64,000 bases of DNA from Peptoniphilus vaginalis. Its GTDB lineage: Bacteria; Bacillota; Clostridia; Tissierellales; Peptoniphilaceae. The stretch's first letter is position 1, and each line of letters opens with the position of its first letter. Below, in pieces: positions 1 to 12,400 of this stretch. The position numbers were made by a program, and so were the translations under genes. Location: NCBI RefSeq assembly GCF_900176605.1, contig NZ_FXLP01000004.1, forward strand, positions 310,001-374,000, given 5' to 3'. The notes below the pieces were generated by a model that was not told the DNA's origin, ran no database searches, and worked only from the letters and a program-made list of their open reading frames with translations.

Positions 1-6
1 CATCTT

Positions 7-903
7 TTATTTCAAAATTTTTATAATTTCTTCTTGGGCCTCTTTGCCTTCTGGGAAGATTGACAAGAGTGGATAGCAGTGGCAAAGTCCTTTTCCCACT
101 ATTATTTTGTAATTAACCTTGTATTTTTTTAGGGCTTCCTCAAAAAGTGGTGCAAAGGCATAGATCACTTCATAAGACCCATAGTAGAGGTAGGTCATTG
201 GAAAGTTACTAAAGTCTCCCCTGTAGGGATAAAGCATATATTCAGGGACACTTTCTCCCTTAGTCATAATTTCTTTTGCAGTGTCAAAATATTTGTAGTC
301 AACCATTATGTCCTTATTGTTTAATTCCTTCAGCCTATCCATATCGAGATCATTAGATAGACATCCACCAGCAGAAGATGCGATGATTTCTCTTGGCATC
401 TTTAAAGGTAATTTATTTTCATTTATGTAGAGACCAAGTCCAAGGGCAAGTGAGGCTCCAGATGAAAAGCCAAGAAGAGAAAGGGGCTCTTCCCCATAGG
501 TTTTTGTCATCTCTTCATAGACTCCTATAGTGGCATCGTAAGCTTCCACTATGGTCTTGTCAATGCAAAGGGGATAAAAGTAGAACCAGACATCTTTACC
601 AGTGGTGCGACAAATCTTCTTGGCAAAGCTTAAGTCCCTCTTGTCGGGATTTGTTATGTAGCCACCGCCAAAGAGGTATAAGATTGCACCGGGATTTTTA
701 TTTTTTGAATGTATTACAATCAATCTTTGGGACAAAAAAGTCCTATCATCATAATAAATGTCGGCTTCATCTTTAAGCTTGAAGCTTGGCTTTTGATTTT
801 GCCTCCTGGCATAATTTAAAATCTTATCCTTTGGCAAGAGAAAAATTTTTTTAATTCTAATTGCCCTTACTAGACCTGCTAAAATCTTATAAGAAATGCT
901 CAT
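7..903 (-). CDS. alpha/beta hydrolase (esterase/lipase-like)
   Basis: 298-aa protein of the alpha/beta hydrolase fold, closest in layout to the HSL/esterase group. Seen: a GGG oxyanion motif at residues 79-81, a GFSSG nucleophile elbow with Ser148, and a late His275 in GLCHC. The acid position lies near GSYE, so Glu245 may replace the usual Asp. There is no signal peptide, so it should be cytoplasmic. The start is well set: AGGAGG lies just upstream of the ATG on the minus strand. The gene is divergent from the XRE regulator gene. The natural substrate cannot be told; family members cleave small esters or amides. The first three bases of the window read ATG on the minus strand, so another gene could begin there, but it cannot be assessed. 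Confidence 0.8.
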   Translation of the reverse strand: MSISYKILAGLVRAIRIKKIFLLPKDKILNYARRQNQKPSFKLKDEADIYYDDRTFLSQRLIVIHSKNKNPGAILYLFGGGYITNPDKRDLSFAKKICRTTGKDVWFYFYPLCIDKTIVEAYDATIGVYEEMTKTYGEEPLSLLGFSSGASLALGLGLYINENKLPLKMPREIIASSAGGCLSNDLDMDRLKELNNKDIMVDYKYFDTAKEIMTKGESVPEYMLYPYRGDFSNFPMTYLYYGSYEVIYAFAPLFEEALKKYKVNYKIIVGKGLCHCYPLLSIFPEGKEAQEEIIKILK

Positions 904-1122
904 AACAAACCTCCTATATCTAATAGCATATTATCACTTTAACAAGAAAAAGATTAAAAATTTTAAGAAAAAGACCCTTTAAAATAAAATTTTTTATAAA
1001 AATTAAGGAAAACTCCTCCGCAACCAAAAGTTGCGCCCCATTTGCTTGTTAGACCAGGATATTTTTGTTATCATTTCTTACATAAAATGAAATTATGAGA
1101 TAATAAAAGGCGAGTGAAAATT

Positions 1123-1695
1123 ATGTACGGAGAAAAAATAAAAGCAAAGAGAAGAGAACTAAATCTCTCCCAAGAAGACCTTGCCGACAAACTTTTTGTA
1201 ACAAGGCAGGCAATTTCAAAATGGGAAAATGATAAGGCCACACCAACAATGACCAACTTGAGAGAACTCTCTGAAATATTTGGAGTTGATATGGCATACT
1301 TTATTGGTAAAGCTGAGGAAGAAAAGAAAGAAGTAACAAAAGAGGGCGTTGAAGAAAGAAGTGAAGATAAAAGAAGTAACAAAAAAATTCTTGGAGATGG
1401 ACTCTGGGACATCTTCATCTACGCCTGCCTTTGTGGGCTAGGGATTTTCTTTTTCGCAGTTTACTACTTCTTCTTTGTGGAAAGTTATCTGGGCAAGGAC
1501 CCGAAAGACATGCCCTACCTCATCCTTACAATCTATATGATTGTAGCCCTAATAGCCTTCCCTCAAGCCTACAAAGATATAGGTGACAAACTAGAGGACC
1601 TTGAATACAACTTGTTCTCCAAAGTAGTCCTACCCCTTGTCTACCTTCTCTCTCCCTTAATAGTCTTCTATCACATAATAAAAAATAAAAATTAA
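1123..1695 (+). CDS. XRE-family transcriptional regulator with membrane segments
   Basis: 190-aa protein with an N-terminal helix-turn-helix of the XRE/Cro type (residues about 4-58, with the typical LSQEDLADKL and ISKWEND blocks). A charged Lys/Glu-rich linker follows, then about three hydrophobic C-terminal segments. Membrane-tethered XRE regulators of this layout are common in Firmicutes, where the membrane part may sense a signal; the ligand is unknown. The start is ambiguous. An in-frame GTG at 1114 lies 3 nt after AAAAGG and the ATG at 1123 lies 12 nt after it. I prefer the ATG because family members normally start at M-x-G-E-K-I. A terminator follows directly. Confidence 0.78.
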   Translation: MYGEKIKAKRRELNLSQEDLADKLFVTRQAISKWENDKATPTMTNLRELSEIFGVDMAYFIGKAEEEKKEVTKEGVEERSEDKRSNKKILGDGLWDIFIYACLCGLGIFFFAVYYFFFVESYLGKDPKDMPYLILTIYMIVALIAFPQAYKDIGDKLEDLEYNLFSKVVLPLVYLLSPLIVFYHIIKNKN

Positions 1696-1708
1696 AAAAC
1701 AAAAACTA

Positions 1709-1735
1709 AGCCCACCCTAGCCGGTGGCTTTTTCT
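1709..1735 (+). terminator. intrinsic terminator after the XRE gene
   Basis: The left arm AGCCCACC and right arm GGTGGCT pair with one bulged C, followed by a run of five Ts. It separates the regulator from the mgtE leader. Confidence 0.75.
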
Positions 1736-1769
1736 TTGGGAAATAAAGATAGTCTAAAAAGTCAATATA

Positions 1770-1778
1770 TGTTAAAAT
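1770..1778 (+). promoter_or_regulatory. extended -10 promoter for the mgtE leader
   Basis: TGTTAAAAT fits an extended -10 (TGn plus TAAAAT). No good -35 is visible, as is usual for extended -10 promoters. Transcription would begin near 1785 and give a leader of about 170 nt. Confidence 0.4.
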
Positions 1779-1784
1779 CATTTT

Positions 1785-1945
1785 ATATGGAGGTGTTTAC
1801 ATGGATACCAGTGGACCCTGGAAAAAATGTATGTGCCTACGCGATAAAGGAAGTCTTGTGATTTATAAGTAGAGTCTTAAGTTCATGTATCTTTACCGCT
1901 AGGCAGCGAATTTTTATGCAAAAATTTATGATATTTGCAAAAATT
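1785..1945 (+). promoter_or_regulatory. candidate Mg2+-sensing leader (M-box-like) of mgtE
   Basis: About 160 nt of non-coding sequence between the promoter and the mgtE ribosome site. It carries short words reminiscent of the ykoK/M-box riboswitch: GGAGGTG, ACATGGATAC, CTTAAG and GCTAGGCAGCG in that order. Its length also fits. A perfect 7-bp hairpin (AATTTTT, loop ATGC, AAAAATT) lies at 1909-1926 and an overlapping imperfect one (GCAAAAAT with ATATTTGC) reaches toward the ribosome site, so a switch between two folds is possible. The match to the M-box is from memory and not complete; it could be a divergent M-box or another metal-sensing leader. Confidence 0.5.
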
Positions 1946-1955
1946 AGGAGGTTAC

Positions 1956-3278
1956 ATGAACAAATTAGATAGAGGAAGATTAAAAGTCTTGCAAGATGAG
2001 ATCAACAAGATGGACCCTGTTGATATAGCAGAAAGACTAGAAGACCTATCCAAAGAGGACACAGCGATTTGGATAAAACTTCTAAATAAAGACCTCTTGG
2101 CAGATGCCTTTTCACTTTTGCCAAGGGAGAAAAAAATAGAAATGATAGGCTCACTTTCTGAAGAAAGAATAATAAGCCTTATGAAAGAGCTTGAAGAAGA
2201 CGAGGTAGTAGATACCTTGCAAGAACTTCCTGCCAATATGGTTAGGAAGTTTATGAACCAATACATTGAAGAGGATAGAAGACCAATTATTAATGAACTT
2301 CTAGGCTTCCCTAAGGACTCCGTTGGTTCCATTATGTCCGTTGGTTTCATCTTTGTTAAGTCAACAGCTACACCAACACAAGCCTTAGAAAAAATCATTC
2401 ACTCAGACCTAGATGCAGATAGACTAGAACAAGTTTGGGTTACAAACCAGTCCCTAGTCCTAATAGGCTATGCAAACCTAGCCGACCTTCTTCGTAATAA
2501 GAACAAGGACATCGAAGAATTTATGCATCCAATTAACGCCAGCGTTTACGCAACAGATGACCAAGAAGTTGTTGCTAAGTTGGCGGTTAAGTACGACTTA
2601 TCAGAAATCCCTGTAACAGATTCTGAAGGCAGACTTGTGGGTATTGTCCCAGCAGAATGGGCAATCGACGTTATGCACGAAGAGTACGAAGAAGACTTGG
2701 GTAACATCCACGGTATTAGTGAATCCTCACCAGAACACTACTGGGACAAGTCTGTAATTAAACTTGCCAAGGACAGGACAATGTGGCTCATCATTTGTCT
2801 TGTGACAGCAACCTTCACAAGCTTTATTATAAAGAGATACGAAACCCTCTTGGCATCATCAGTTGCTCTTGCAGCCTATATCCCTATGCTAATGGACTCA
2901 GGTGGAAACGCAGGTACACAGTCATCAACAACTGTTATTCGTGGAATTTACACAGGCGAAATTGAATTTAAAGAATTTGCCCAAGTAATGTTTAAGGAAC
3001 TTCTCATAGGCATAATAGTAGGAGCCATCCTTGTAATTGTAAATATTATTAGGATGTCAATCCTTGATAGTGTGAGCATTGGTGTTACACTCACAGTATC
3101 AATTACACTTCTTACAACAATAGTCCTATCAAAAATTATTGGAGGGATTCTACCCCTAATTGCAGAAAAAACACACGTAGACCCAACAATAATGGCAGGC
3201 CCACTTATCACAACAATAGTAGACACCTTGGTACTATTCGTTTATTTCGAAGTAGCAACAATTTTATTAGGTGTTTAA
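1956..3278 (+). CDS. mgtE: magnesium transporter MgtE
   Basis: 440-aa Mg2+ channel/transporter of the MgtE family, normally a homodimer in the cytoplasmic membrane. Order seen: N-terminal helical superfamily domain (residues about 1-130), two CBS domains (about 135-255), a connecting plug helix, then about five membrane segments to the end. The pore motif region MDSGGNAGTQSST lies near residue 312 and carries family-typical residues. Length is normal for the family. The start is the ATG with AGGAGG 4 nt upstream; an in-frame TTG at 1935 has no such site. The CBS and N domains of the family gate the pore by binding Mg2+, and the leader upstream may add transcript-level control by Mg2+. Confidence 0.93.
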   Translation: MNKLDRGRLKVLQDEINKMDPVDIAERLEDLSKEDTAIWIKLLNKDLLADAFSLLPREKKIEMIGSLSEERIISLMKELEEDEVVDTLQELPANMVRKFMNQYIEEDRRPIINELLGFPKDSVGSIMSVGFIFVKSTATPTQALEKIIHSDLDADRLEQVWVTNQSLVLIGYANLADLLRNKNKDIEEFMHPINASVYATDDQEVVAKLAVKYDLSEIPVTDSEGRLVGIVPAEWAIDVMHEEYEEDLGNIHGISESSPEHYWDKSVIKLAKDRTMWLIICLVTATFTSFIIKRYETLLASSVALAAYIPMLMDSGGNAGTQSSTTVIRGIYTGEIEFKEFAQVMFKELLIGIIVGAILVIVNIIRMSILDSVSIGVTLTVSITLLTTIVLSKIIGGILPLIAEKTHVDPTIMAGPLITTIVDTLVLFVYFEVATILLGV

Positions 3279-3350
3279 GAAGTCCATAAAGTAAGAAAAA
3301 AATAGGGGGGATGGCAATTCTGCCCCTCTTTCAATTTGAGATAAAATATA

Positions 3351-3379
3351 TTAACAAATCAATACGTAATCTATATAAA
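3351..3379 (+). promoter_or_regulatory. candidate promoter of the giant SLH gene
   Basis: TTAACA and TATAAA with a 17-nt spacer, about 100 nt upstream of the start codon. The 9-mer TTAACAAAT recurs 33 bp downstream and could be part of a regulator site. Confidence 0.4.
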
Positions 3380-3484
3380 AAAGTTAACAAATGTAGTACA
3401 ATAGAAATATAAAAACTTAAATAACCAAAGATAAAACATACAAAATTTTAAGCAAGTGAATTTATAAAGGAGATGGAAGAAGAT

Positions 3485-6400
3485 ATGAAAAATTATTTGA
3501 AGAGGATGACGACATTTTTCTTAGCATTACTAATGCTAGTGTCAATCCCCCTACAAGCCTTTGCGGAGGTAGGAGAAAAGAAGATTAATTATGACGAAAA
3601 TCCTATAAGTGATAGTGGCTTTAAAGAAGGCTACATAAACAACAAGGATATAGATGTTAAAGTTGCAAAACCCAAAAATGGAAGTAAAACATTTATAGAA
3701 GGACCAGACATACCAGACATCTATACAATGAAGGTAGAATACAAGATTCAACGTGGTGATAGGCAGATAAACAATTATCAACCCTACGAAGTATCAGTTG
3801 GACAAAGTATTAAAGAAGAAGATAAGGAAAAAATAAAACAAACAATAAAGCTTCCTGACTTTGATGGTTATACTACACCAACACCAGAATTTGACGTAAC
3901 ACATGATAGCATTGTGAACAAATCAAAGGAAGGAAAAAAAATAGAAAAAATAGAAGGCACAAAAACTTGGACAGAACACAAGGGTTTCTTGCCATATATA
4001 TATATAGGTAAGAAAAACACTTTAAAAGTTAAACATGTTTTCCAGATTTTAAAAGATAAAGATGAAGATAAAGATGAAGATAAAGATAAATATGAATATG
4101 GACCTATGGATGGCCAAACTAAAGAAATAGAAACTATTGAAACAGGACTAACAGGTTCAATAGTTACAATAAGCCCCCTTGAAAGAGATAAAATAAAAGG
4201 CTACGAACCAGAAACTAACGTTATAGAAACACAAATGCCAGAACATACTAAGAACTATGTTGTAGAATACAGATATAATAGAAAACACTTTGACGTTCAT
4301 TATGACACACAAGGTGGCTCACCAATAGCAACTAGAACAATTTACTATGGTCAACGAATCCCTACAATACCTTTACTAGATAAAAAAGGAAAAATAACTA
4401 CAGATACAAGCGCAGATCCGACATATAAAGTGGGGAGTATTTTCCAAGGATGGAAACCTTCTATTGAATTAAAAACAAAAGATGGAAAAAAATTTGAGAA
4501 AGATAAAATAATTAAAGACAAAAGCGGAAATCCAATAAAAACATTAGATGCAAACTTAATTATGCCAGCAGATAATGTGACTTTTACAGCCGTATGGAAG
4601 GACAAGGAAAAGGCTGACTACGCTGTACAATTCTGGGCAGAAAAGGCAGACCATGCTGATAATGCAGGACTAGAAAAATACGACTATATAGGCACTCGTG
4701 TCTATAAAGACCAAACCACAGGCTCTATACCGGACATAGATAACGTGTCTGTAAAAGACATAGTCTTCCCAGACCTAGACCAAGCTCGTCTAGACAAGAT
4801 ATGGGGTGGCGAAGTTCCTTATCTAAACAAGTTCTATGTCTACAACCAAGAATTAACTCATGACCAAAACAAGGACCCTAAAAATGTAAACCTAGTTAAG
4901 TCTGTTGATTCAACAGGTAAGACTGTCTACAACATCTACTACGATAGACAAGTCTACAACCTTTACTTTACAAAATCTAACGTGGCTGGATCCGCTTTTT
5001 ACCCAGAAATAAGCAAAGACGGTAAAGAAGTAGGTAAAGAGGGTAATCCCTACCACTTTAAGGCACGCTTTAACCAAAGTATGGTTGGTTTGTGGCCAGA
5101 CGATGTAAAGGAAGTAAGGGGATTTACTGAAGGTAATAATAGTTTAGGATGGTTACCAAATTTAAAAAAACCAAAACATTTTTATAGAGACACACCGCCT
5201 TATAGACTCTCCGCCAATCTCTTTATAGATTTTCCTGAATTAAAAGATCAAGATGGCTATGCTAGTGAAATAGACCTAGGCAATGGAGGAAAAAAGCCAG
5301 CTAGTATTACAGACCTTTCCTTTGGTATTGATCAAAATGAGAGAACAATGCCCCACCAGATAGACTTTTGGTTGGATGGTTTTGACGGCGAGCCAGTTAT
5401 AGATTATGACCTCTACACCATAAAATCGGATACCGATAATAGTAATTATCATGATTTTCTTCCACCAGACCTCCAAGGTTTTACACCAAAGAATTCAGGA
5501 GGAAGAGGTTCAGAGTTTAAGGAGGATAGTGATTTAGATGACCTTAATGATGAACGTGAGGAAATAACACCTTTTCCTGAGGTATATTATAAAGAATTAG
5601 ATGAAAATGGAGATCCTAAACAAAAGGGCAAGTTATACTTTATGAGGCATTTTCCTGGTGATGATAAAGAATTTGATCAAAATGGTTACTTGAAATACGA
5701 GTATTCTCGTAACAAGTATCCACTAAGATTTAACTACGACCCATCAATAATTAGAGATGACAGTTATTTTAATGATAAAAATCAATTAGACACCTTCTAC
5801 GAATTTCCACTAAAGGCTCTAAGTCCTGAAGCGGATACGGAAAAAAGCTACAAAACAGGGAATCCGAAAAACATATTGGATAATCCGGAAAAGTTAAAAG
5901 AATTAGGCCTTACAGACCTTGTTTTCACAGATCCTAAAGATGGCAAGTTAAAAGTTAAGCGTCCAGAAGGCCTTTCAGAGGACATGGTATTTAAGGGTTG
6001 GGCACTAGACCCTGCTGGCACTAAGCTTGTCAGGGATAACGGAAGCGAGAAGATGCCTTCTCACCCAGTAAACTTATACGCTAAGTGGGGCGAACCAGAC
6101 TCTAAATGGAAGGTAACTATAGACCCTAATGGAGGTTATCTATCTCCAATAAAAGCTGAAGACTTGATAAAGGAAATGAAGACAATTAAAGAGGGCGATA
6201 TAGGTCAAGAAGAAGAAAAGACTTATCCTGTAGCAGGATATAAAAATCCATCATTATCAAAAGAAGAAAATGAAAAGAGAGAAAAGGCTGAAAAGGCAGC
6301 GGGTCACCAAGTCTTCACGTTTGTACAAAGGCAAAAATTAAATAAACTAGAGGAACCTCAACGTTTGGGATATGACTTCATAGGCTGGGAATGGGTTAAG

Positions 6401-9400
6401 TTCAATGAAGATGGAACAGAAAACAAAACATATTCTAAAGAATATAAGGTTCCAGAACTATACTCCTTTGGAAATGACATTGTATCAAATGTATATCTAA
6501 AAGCTATCTGGGTTAAAAATGACCTACAAACAGTAATGGCATACCACCATATACTTGATAAGGACTTAAAGGAAGTACCTGGATCACCTGAGTCCCAAGA
6601 ATTACCTAAGAGAAGGAAAGGCTACTTTGCAGCTGCACTAGGTAGCAAGCAAGGGTCTGAACTTACCCTAGTTCCAAAGGCTCAATGGGAAGCTTTAAAA
6701 CAAAGTAATGATACCTTTAAAAATTATTACAATGAAGAAACTGGTAGAACAAACAACTATTTCCAAGTTCACGAGATAAAAGGACCTATTGAAGAAAAAC
6801 AACAAGATGGACCAGATATAGAGAAAAACAACTCGGAAAATGACTTCCATTTCTTCTATATGCCTTATAGAAAGAGAGAGTACAAGGTTAACTACCTTGA
6901 TGAGAGATGTAAGGCAGATGTAGAAAAATTCATAGCAGAAGCTAAAGATAAATTTAAAAAGAATTACGAAGCTATAAAAAACGATAGTAATAAGACAGAA
7001 GATCAGAAAAAAGAAGCTTATAGAAATTTAATAAAAGTTAATGAAGAATATTTTGAAAGGATTGTTTCCAAATATTCAATTATTGCACCAGAAACAGTTA
7101 TAAATGGAAAGAGACATTATGATGCTAGAAACTATAGGCACATACCAGGTTGGACTTTGGCAGATAACGAAAGCCCTCAACAACAACTTTTCTTCGATGT
7201 AGACGAAAGTACTAATGAATTCTTGGGAATCAACGGAACAGGACTTGGAGAAATTTTCTTCTTCTACCAAGACGCAAGAGTAATAGAAGTTAAAAACCCT
7301 GAGGATAAAGTGCCAGAAGGTTATGTAAGAGTAACCTTTAAGGCAGACAAGGGTGGATCTTTTGGAAAGGATGCTGAAGGCAAGGATATCAAAAATCTTT
7401 ACTATGATGTAATAAAGGGACTTAAGTCAGATTCACTTCCAGTTCCACAAAAATGGGAAGGACTAGATAATCTAAAGGATAAGGATAAAAACTATATCAC
7501 TCCTGATTATGGTAAAAATTTTGTAAAATGGGATAATAAGCCACTTTTAAACAAGGGAACAATCCTACAAACTGCTGATAATAATTTCTATGTATTCACA
7601 GCCTACTTTGATTGGTCAGGACTATCAACAAGTTCAACTGGTCTAGTAAGAACTGAAGCTTTTAAAGATGAAAAGGCAGACTCAACAAAAGATTGGTCAA
7701 ATAAATTTGCACCTACTATTGATGACTTAAAGAAACAATTAGTATGGAAAGAAAAAGATAAAGTTAAACCTATTCCAGCTGGAACAAAAATTGAATTCGT
7801 CTACAAAGATGATGCTGGAAAAGAAACAAAAATAAATACAGATGAAGATGTATTTAATCTTGTAAAAGAAATGGGCAAGGAAGATAAGGACGAAGTAGTT
7901 CGTGTAGTTAATATTGTAGCTAAAGTTACTTTTGAAGAAGGAAAGAATGCTCAAGAATTGACTATCCCAATAACAGTTTACAAAAACCGTTACGAAGCCT
8001 TGAATAAAGAATGGCAAAAACCTAAATATCTATCCGATGCAGAAGGTAAAGATGCCAAAGATGGTGGATTAAAAGATGTAACCGGAAACTATGTAATGGT
8101 AACTGTAAGTCCTAGTGGAGAGATGAAGGCTAAGGACAATAAGGTTTACTATGTAAATCCAAAAGCTTGGGTTGAAATACCAGAAGTTAAAGCCGATGGT
8201 TCTTCAACATTTATCAATTGGACAGCAGACCAAGTTGGACAAAATGATGATGGTAAAGAAAAAGGAAAATTCGACTTTGAAAAACGTCACAAATTTACAA
8301 AAGACACAGTTATTACACCAGTAGGTGCTGGAGATGTAGTTGAACAAGAAAAAGGTAAAGATAAACCAGACGTACCAAAGTCTTATGTAAAAGTTATCGT
8401 AAAGACAACTGATAAGGCTACAGATGATACAGCATTTGAAAAAACATTCTGGGTTAACCCAACTAAGGAAGTAACAATACAAATTACAGAACCAACAGGT
8501 AAGGAAAATCAAAAAGTTACAATTGATGGCCTTGGAGAAAAAGATGTAAACTATATCTTTAAAGAATGGCAAAAAGTTAAGACTGGAGAAGCTGATGATA
8601 AGCTAACAGATGTAACACCTGCAGTAAAAGTAGACTTAGCTAAGAATAAATTTACTGATAAGGTAACAGTAATTGAAGCAGCTTATAAAAAATCAATTCA
8701 AGCAAAACCTATAGTTGAGCCATTAAAGACTAAAAAATTAGATACACCACAAGGCAAGGAAATTACTGATAAAGATTTAATCGACAAAATTACTCCACCA
8801 GAGAATAAAGAGATTGAATCAATAACAGTAGTTGAAAAACCAGACCTATCTAACCCAGGCAAAACTGAAGCGAAGGTTATCGTTAAGTACAAAGACGGTA
8901 CTACACAAGGAACTAATGACAATCCTGTTGTAATTCCTGTAGAAGTTCACAAAAACATAATTCCAGAAGCACCTGGCGGACAAAAACCAAAGGACGCTTT
9001 GGATAATTATGTAAAAGTAATCTTCACAGCAGGCACAGGCGGAACAGTATCAGGTGACTTAGTTTACTATGTATCACCAGAAGTTGAAGTCGATATGACA
9101 GATACTGCTAAAGCTATTACAAAGACTGCAAATATTGGATACTTTGTAAATGGTGAAAAGTGGACGAACACAGATAATAAAACTTTAAAAGGAACATTCA
9201 CTGATCCACAAACAGAATTCGTATTTAACTTTGATAAATCTGATGACATAGTAGAAAAAACAGATGACCCTAACCAAGTAATACCAAAGGATTATGTAAA
9301 AGTAACATTTAAGACAGAAGATGAAGCTAAGGGTAAACTTGCAGAAAATAAATTAGTAAAAATTTATTATGTAAATCCAAAAGCTGGCATTAAACTTGTT

Positions 9401-12400
9401 GAATTGGCAGAAGGAACACAAGCTGCAGAAAAACAACTTGCAGTACCAAAAACAGTTCCTGCAGCAAATTATGAATTTGATAAATGGTACGAATCTATTG
9501 ACAAAGAAAATCCAATTACAAATAACCGAGAATATGTAGCAAGGTTTGTTAAGGGTGGAGTTAATTTAACCTACGATGCTAATGGTGCTACAGGAACAGT
9601 GCCATCAAAAGTTATAGTAGCTCAAGGTACTAGCGTAAGGCTAGCATCAGCTGCAGGATTAAGCAAGAAAGATTATACATTTGCTGGTTGGAAATTTGAT
9701 GGAGATGACAAATTATATCAAGCTGGAGATGAAGTAACATTAGATGTTAGTAAAACAGCAGTTGCTCAATGGAAAAAGGATAAAGATATAATTTCTTATA
9801 ATCCAGAAGAGCCAAAGGCTAGACCAGATAACACTTATGTAAGAGTAATTTTTAAGGCTGATAAGGGACTAAGCTTAACAGAATCTAAAGCATACTATGT
9901 AAAGAAAGGCAAGGGAATAACACTTGCTAATGCTTCTCTAGTAAAGCCAGTGTATAAGGAAGAAACTGGATATAAGTTTGATAAATGGGATAAAGAAGAT
10001 AGTCTTGTAATTGCAGAAACTGATATTGTAGTAACAGCAAAGGCAACTAAGTTTGACAAGGTTATTCCAGAAAAGAAAGATGATGGAAACAAGAACGACA
10101 AGCCAGCAGGCTACAAGGAAGTTACTTTTGTTGTTAAAGCAGGTGATGAAGCTAAAGGCTCAATTACTGGCGTTGCAAAATTCTATGTAAACCCAACAGA
10201 ATATGTAACAATTAACCCACCAACAACAAAAGCTAACACAGGTTTTAAATTTGGTACTTGGGATAAGGACGCTACTATTCCAACAGTTTACAAGGAAGAT
10301 GCAACAATTACAGGTAGTTTTAATGGATTGAAAGACGTCATTCCAAAAACTAATCCAGATGGAAGTGAAAACAAACAACCTGCTGGATATAAGAAAGTTG
10401 AATTTGTAATTGAACCAGCAAAAGGCGGAAGCATTGTTAAAGACGAAGTTACAGTTTATTATGTAAATCCAGCTAAAGAAGTGACAGTTCCACAACCAAA
10501 GACAGCAGCTGAAACAGGCTATGAATTTGAAAAATGGGATCAAGATACAGCTACAGCTAAGAAGTACACTGATAACACAACAGTAAAAGGAAAATTTGCT
10601 AAGCTTCCAGATATAGTCCCAGGAACAAATGATAAGGGAGAAAATAATCCTAAACCAGAAGGCTATGTAACGGTAACTTTTGAAAAAGGTGATCATGGAA
10701 CTATAACAGGACAAACAGTTTACTATGTAAATCCAAATGTTGGCAAAAAACTATCTGATATTAAAAAGCCAGAAGTTAAACCAGAAATTGGCTATAAATT
10801 TACTGGCTGGGATACTAAAGATGACTTTGAAATAAAAGACAACAAAACAGTTATTGCACAATATGAATCTATTGATGATGTTATTCCAAAGACAAAAGAG
10901 GACGGCTCACCAAATGAAGAACCTAAAAGATATATCACAGTAACATTTGTAAAGGGCGATCATGGAAAAGAATTAACAGGACAAGCAGTTTATTATGTAA
11001 ATCCTAATAAAGCAGTAGTTCTTAAAGGTAAAGCTCCTACAGCAGTTCCAAACACAGGATATAAATTTGCAAGATGGGACGTATCTATTGACCAAGCAAT
11101 ACAATATAAAGATGGTGCAAAGATTACAGCTCTTTATAATGAACCAGGTAATATTTCTAAAACAGAAGTAGAAGGATATGTAAAGGTTGAATTTAAACCT
11201 GAAACTAATGGTGCTTTAGAGGGGACAACTAATTACTGGATTAAGCCAGGAGTTGAAGTTAATATCCCTGCACCAAGTGTTAAGCCAAATGTTGGATACA
11301 AATTTGATAAGTGGGACAAACCATTAACAGTAACAGCTAATGCAAATGATCCAACTTATGAAATAACAGCAGATTATACTACACTTGATAATATTATTCC
11401 TCAAAAGAATACTGATGGATCAGATAAGCCAGATGGCTATGTAACAGTTAAATTTGATAAAGGCGACCATGGAAAAGAAATAACAGGTGAAACTGTTTAC
11501 TATGTAAATCCAAATGCGGGTAAAAAATTATCCGATATTACAAAGCCAACAATAAAATCGGAAATTGGTTGGAAGCAAAAATCTGGCGCAGAAGCGTGGG
11601 ATAAAGCTGATACAACACCAATAACTGGACAAAATGATATTGTAGTAAAAGCAAAATACGAAGAAATACCGGATGTAGTTCCAGAAAAAGACAAAAACGG
11701 AACAAATGCTCAACCAGATGGCTATATAAAAGTAACTCTTATTCCAACAGATAAGGCTACAGACCAAACAAAGGCTAATAAAGTCTTCTTTGTAAATCCA
11801 AAGAAAGAGGTTACTATTCCAAGTAAGCCTACTGGTAAGACAGAAAAAATAGACAACTTTGATTATCTTTACACTTTTAAAGGTTGGAAAACAACAAAGG
11901 GGACTATCGCATCTTGGACTAATGAACAAATAAATGGCACATTTATCCAAGAGACAGAAATCACTGCACAATATTCTACTAGTCGAAAACAAGTAGATTT
12001 AATGCCAGCCCCAACTCCAAAGAAGGATGCTGTAACACCAAGTGGCGATACACCAGAAGCTAAAGATTTGATTAAGAACGTTCCAGGAAGTGAAAAAGAT
12101 CCTCTTCCAAATGGAACGAAAATAACTTATGAAGAAGAACCAAAAGTAGATAAACCTGGCGACTCAAAAGCAAAAGTTAAGATAGAATATCCAAATGGTA
12201 AGACTGTTGTTGTTGAAGTTCCAGTAAAAGTTGTTGAAAATGTAGTTCCACAAACAGGAAATGACAAGCCGCTTGTACCAGATTCTTATGTTATGGTAAC
12301 AGTTGACACTACTGATACTGCGACTGATAATACTAAATTTGAAAAAGTATTCTGGGTTAAACCAAATGCAGAGGTTACAATAGCAGGTTTTCATGATCCA

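Noticed and set aside
1-3. ATG on the minus strand at the window edge
   Set aside because: Only three bases are visible, so no gene can be claimed.
1019-1035. CGCAAC/GTTGCG hairpin between the hydrolase and XRE genes
   Set aside because: Only 6 bp, with no T run; it might be an operator, but nothing supports that.
3351-3392. Direct repeat TTAACAAAT as a WalR-type operator
   Set aside because: The spacing of 33 bp and the words do not fit the WalR consensus of two hexamers 5 nt apart.
7739-8017. Minus-strand ORFs rich in Phe/Cys/Tyr inside the giant SLH gene
   Set aside because: They are mirror frames of the Lys/Asp-rich repeats, have no ribosome sites and no family pattern.
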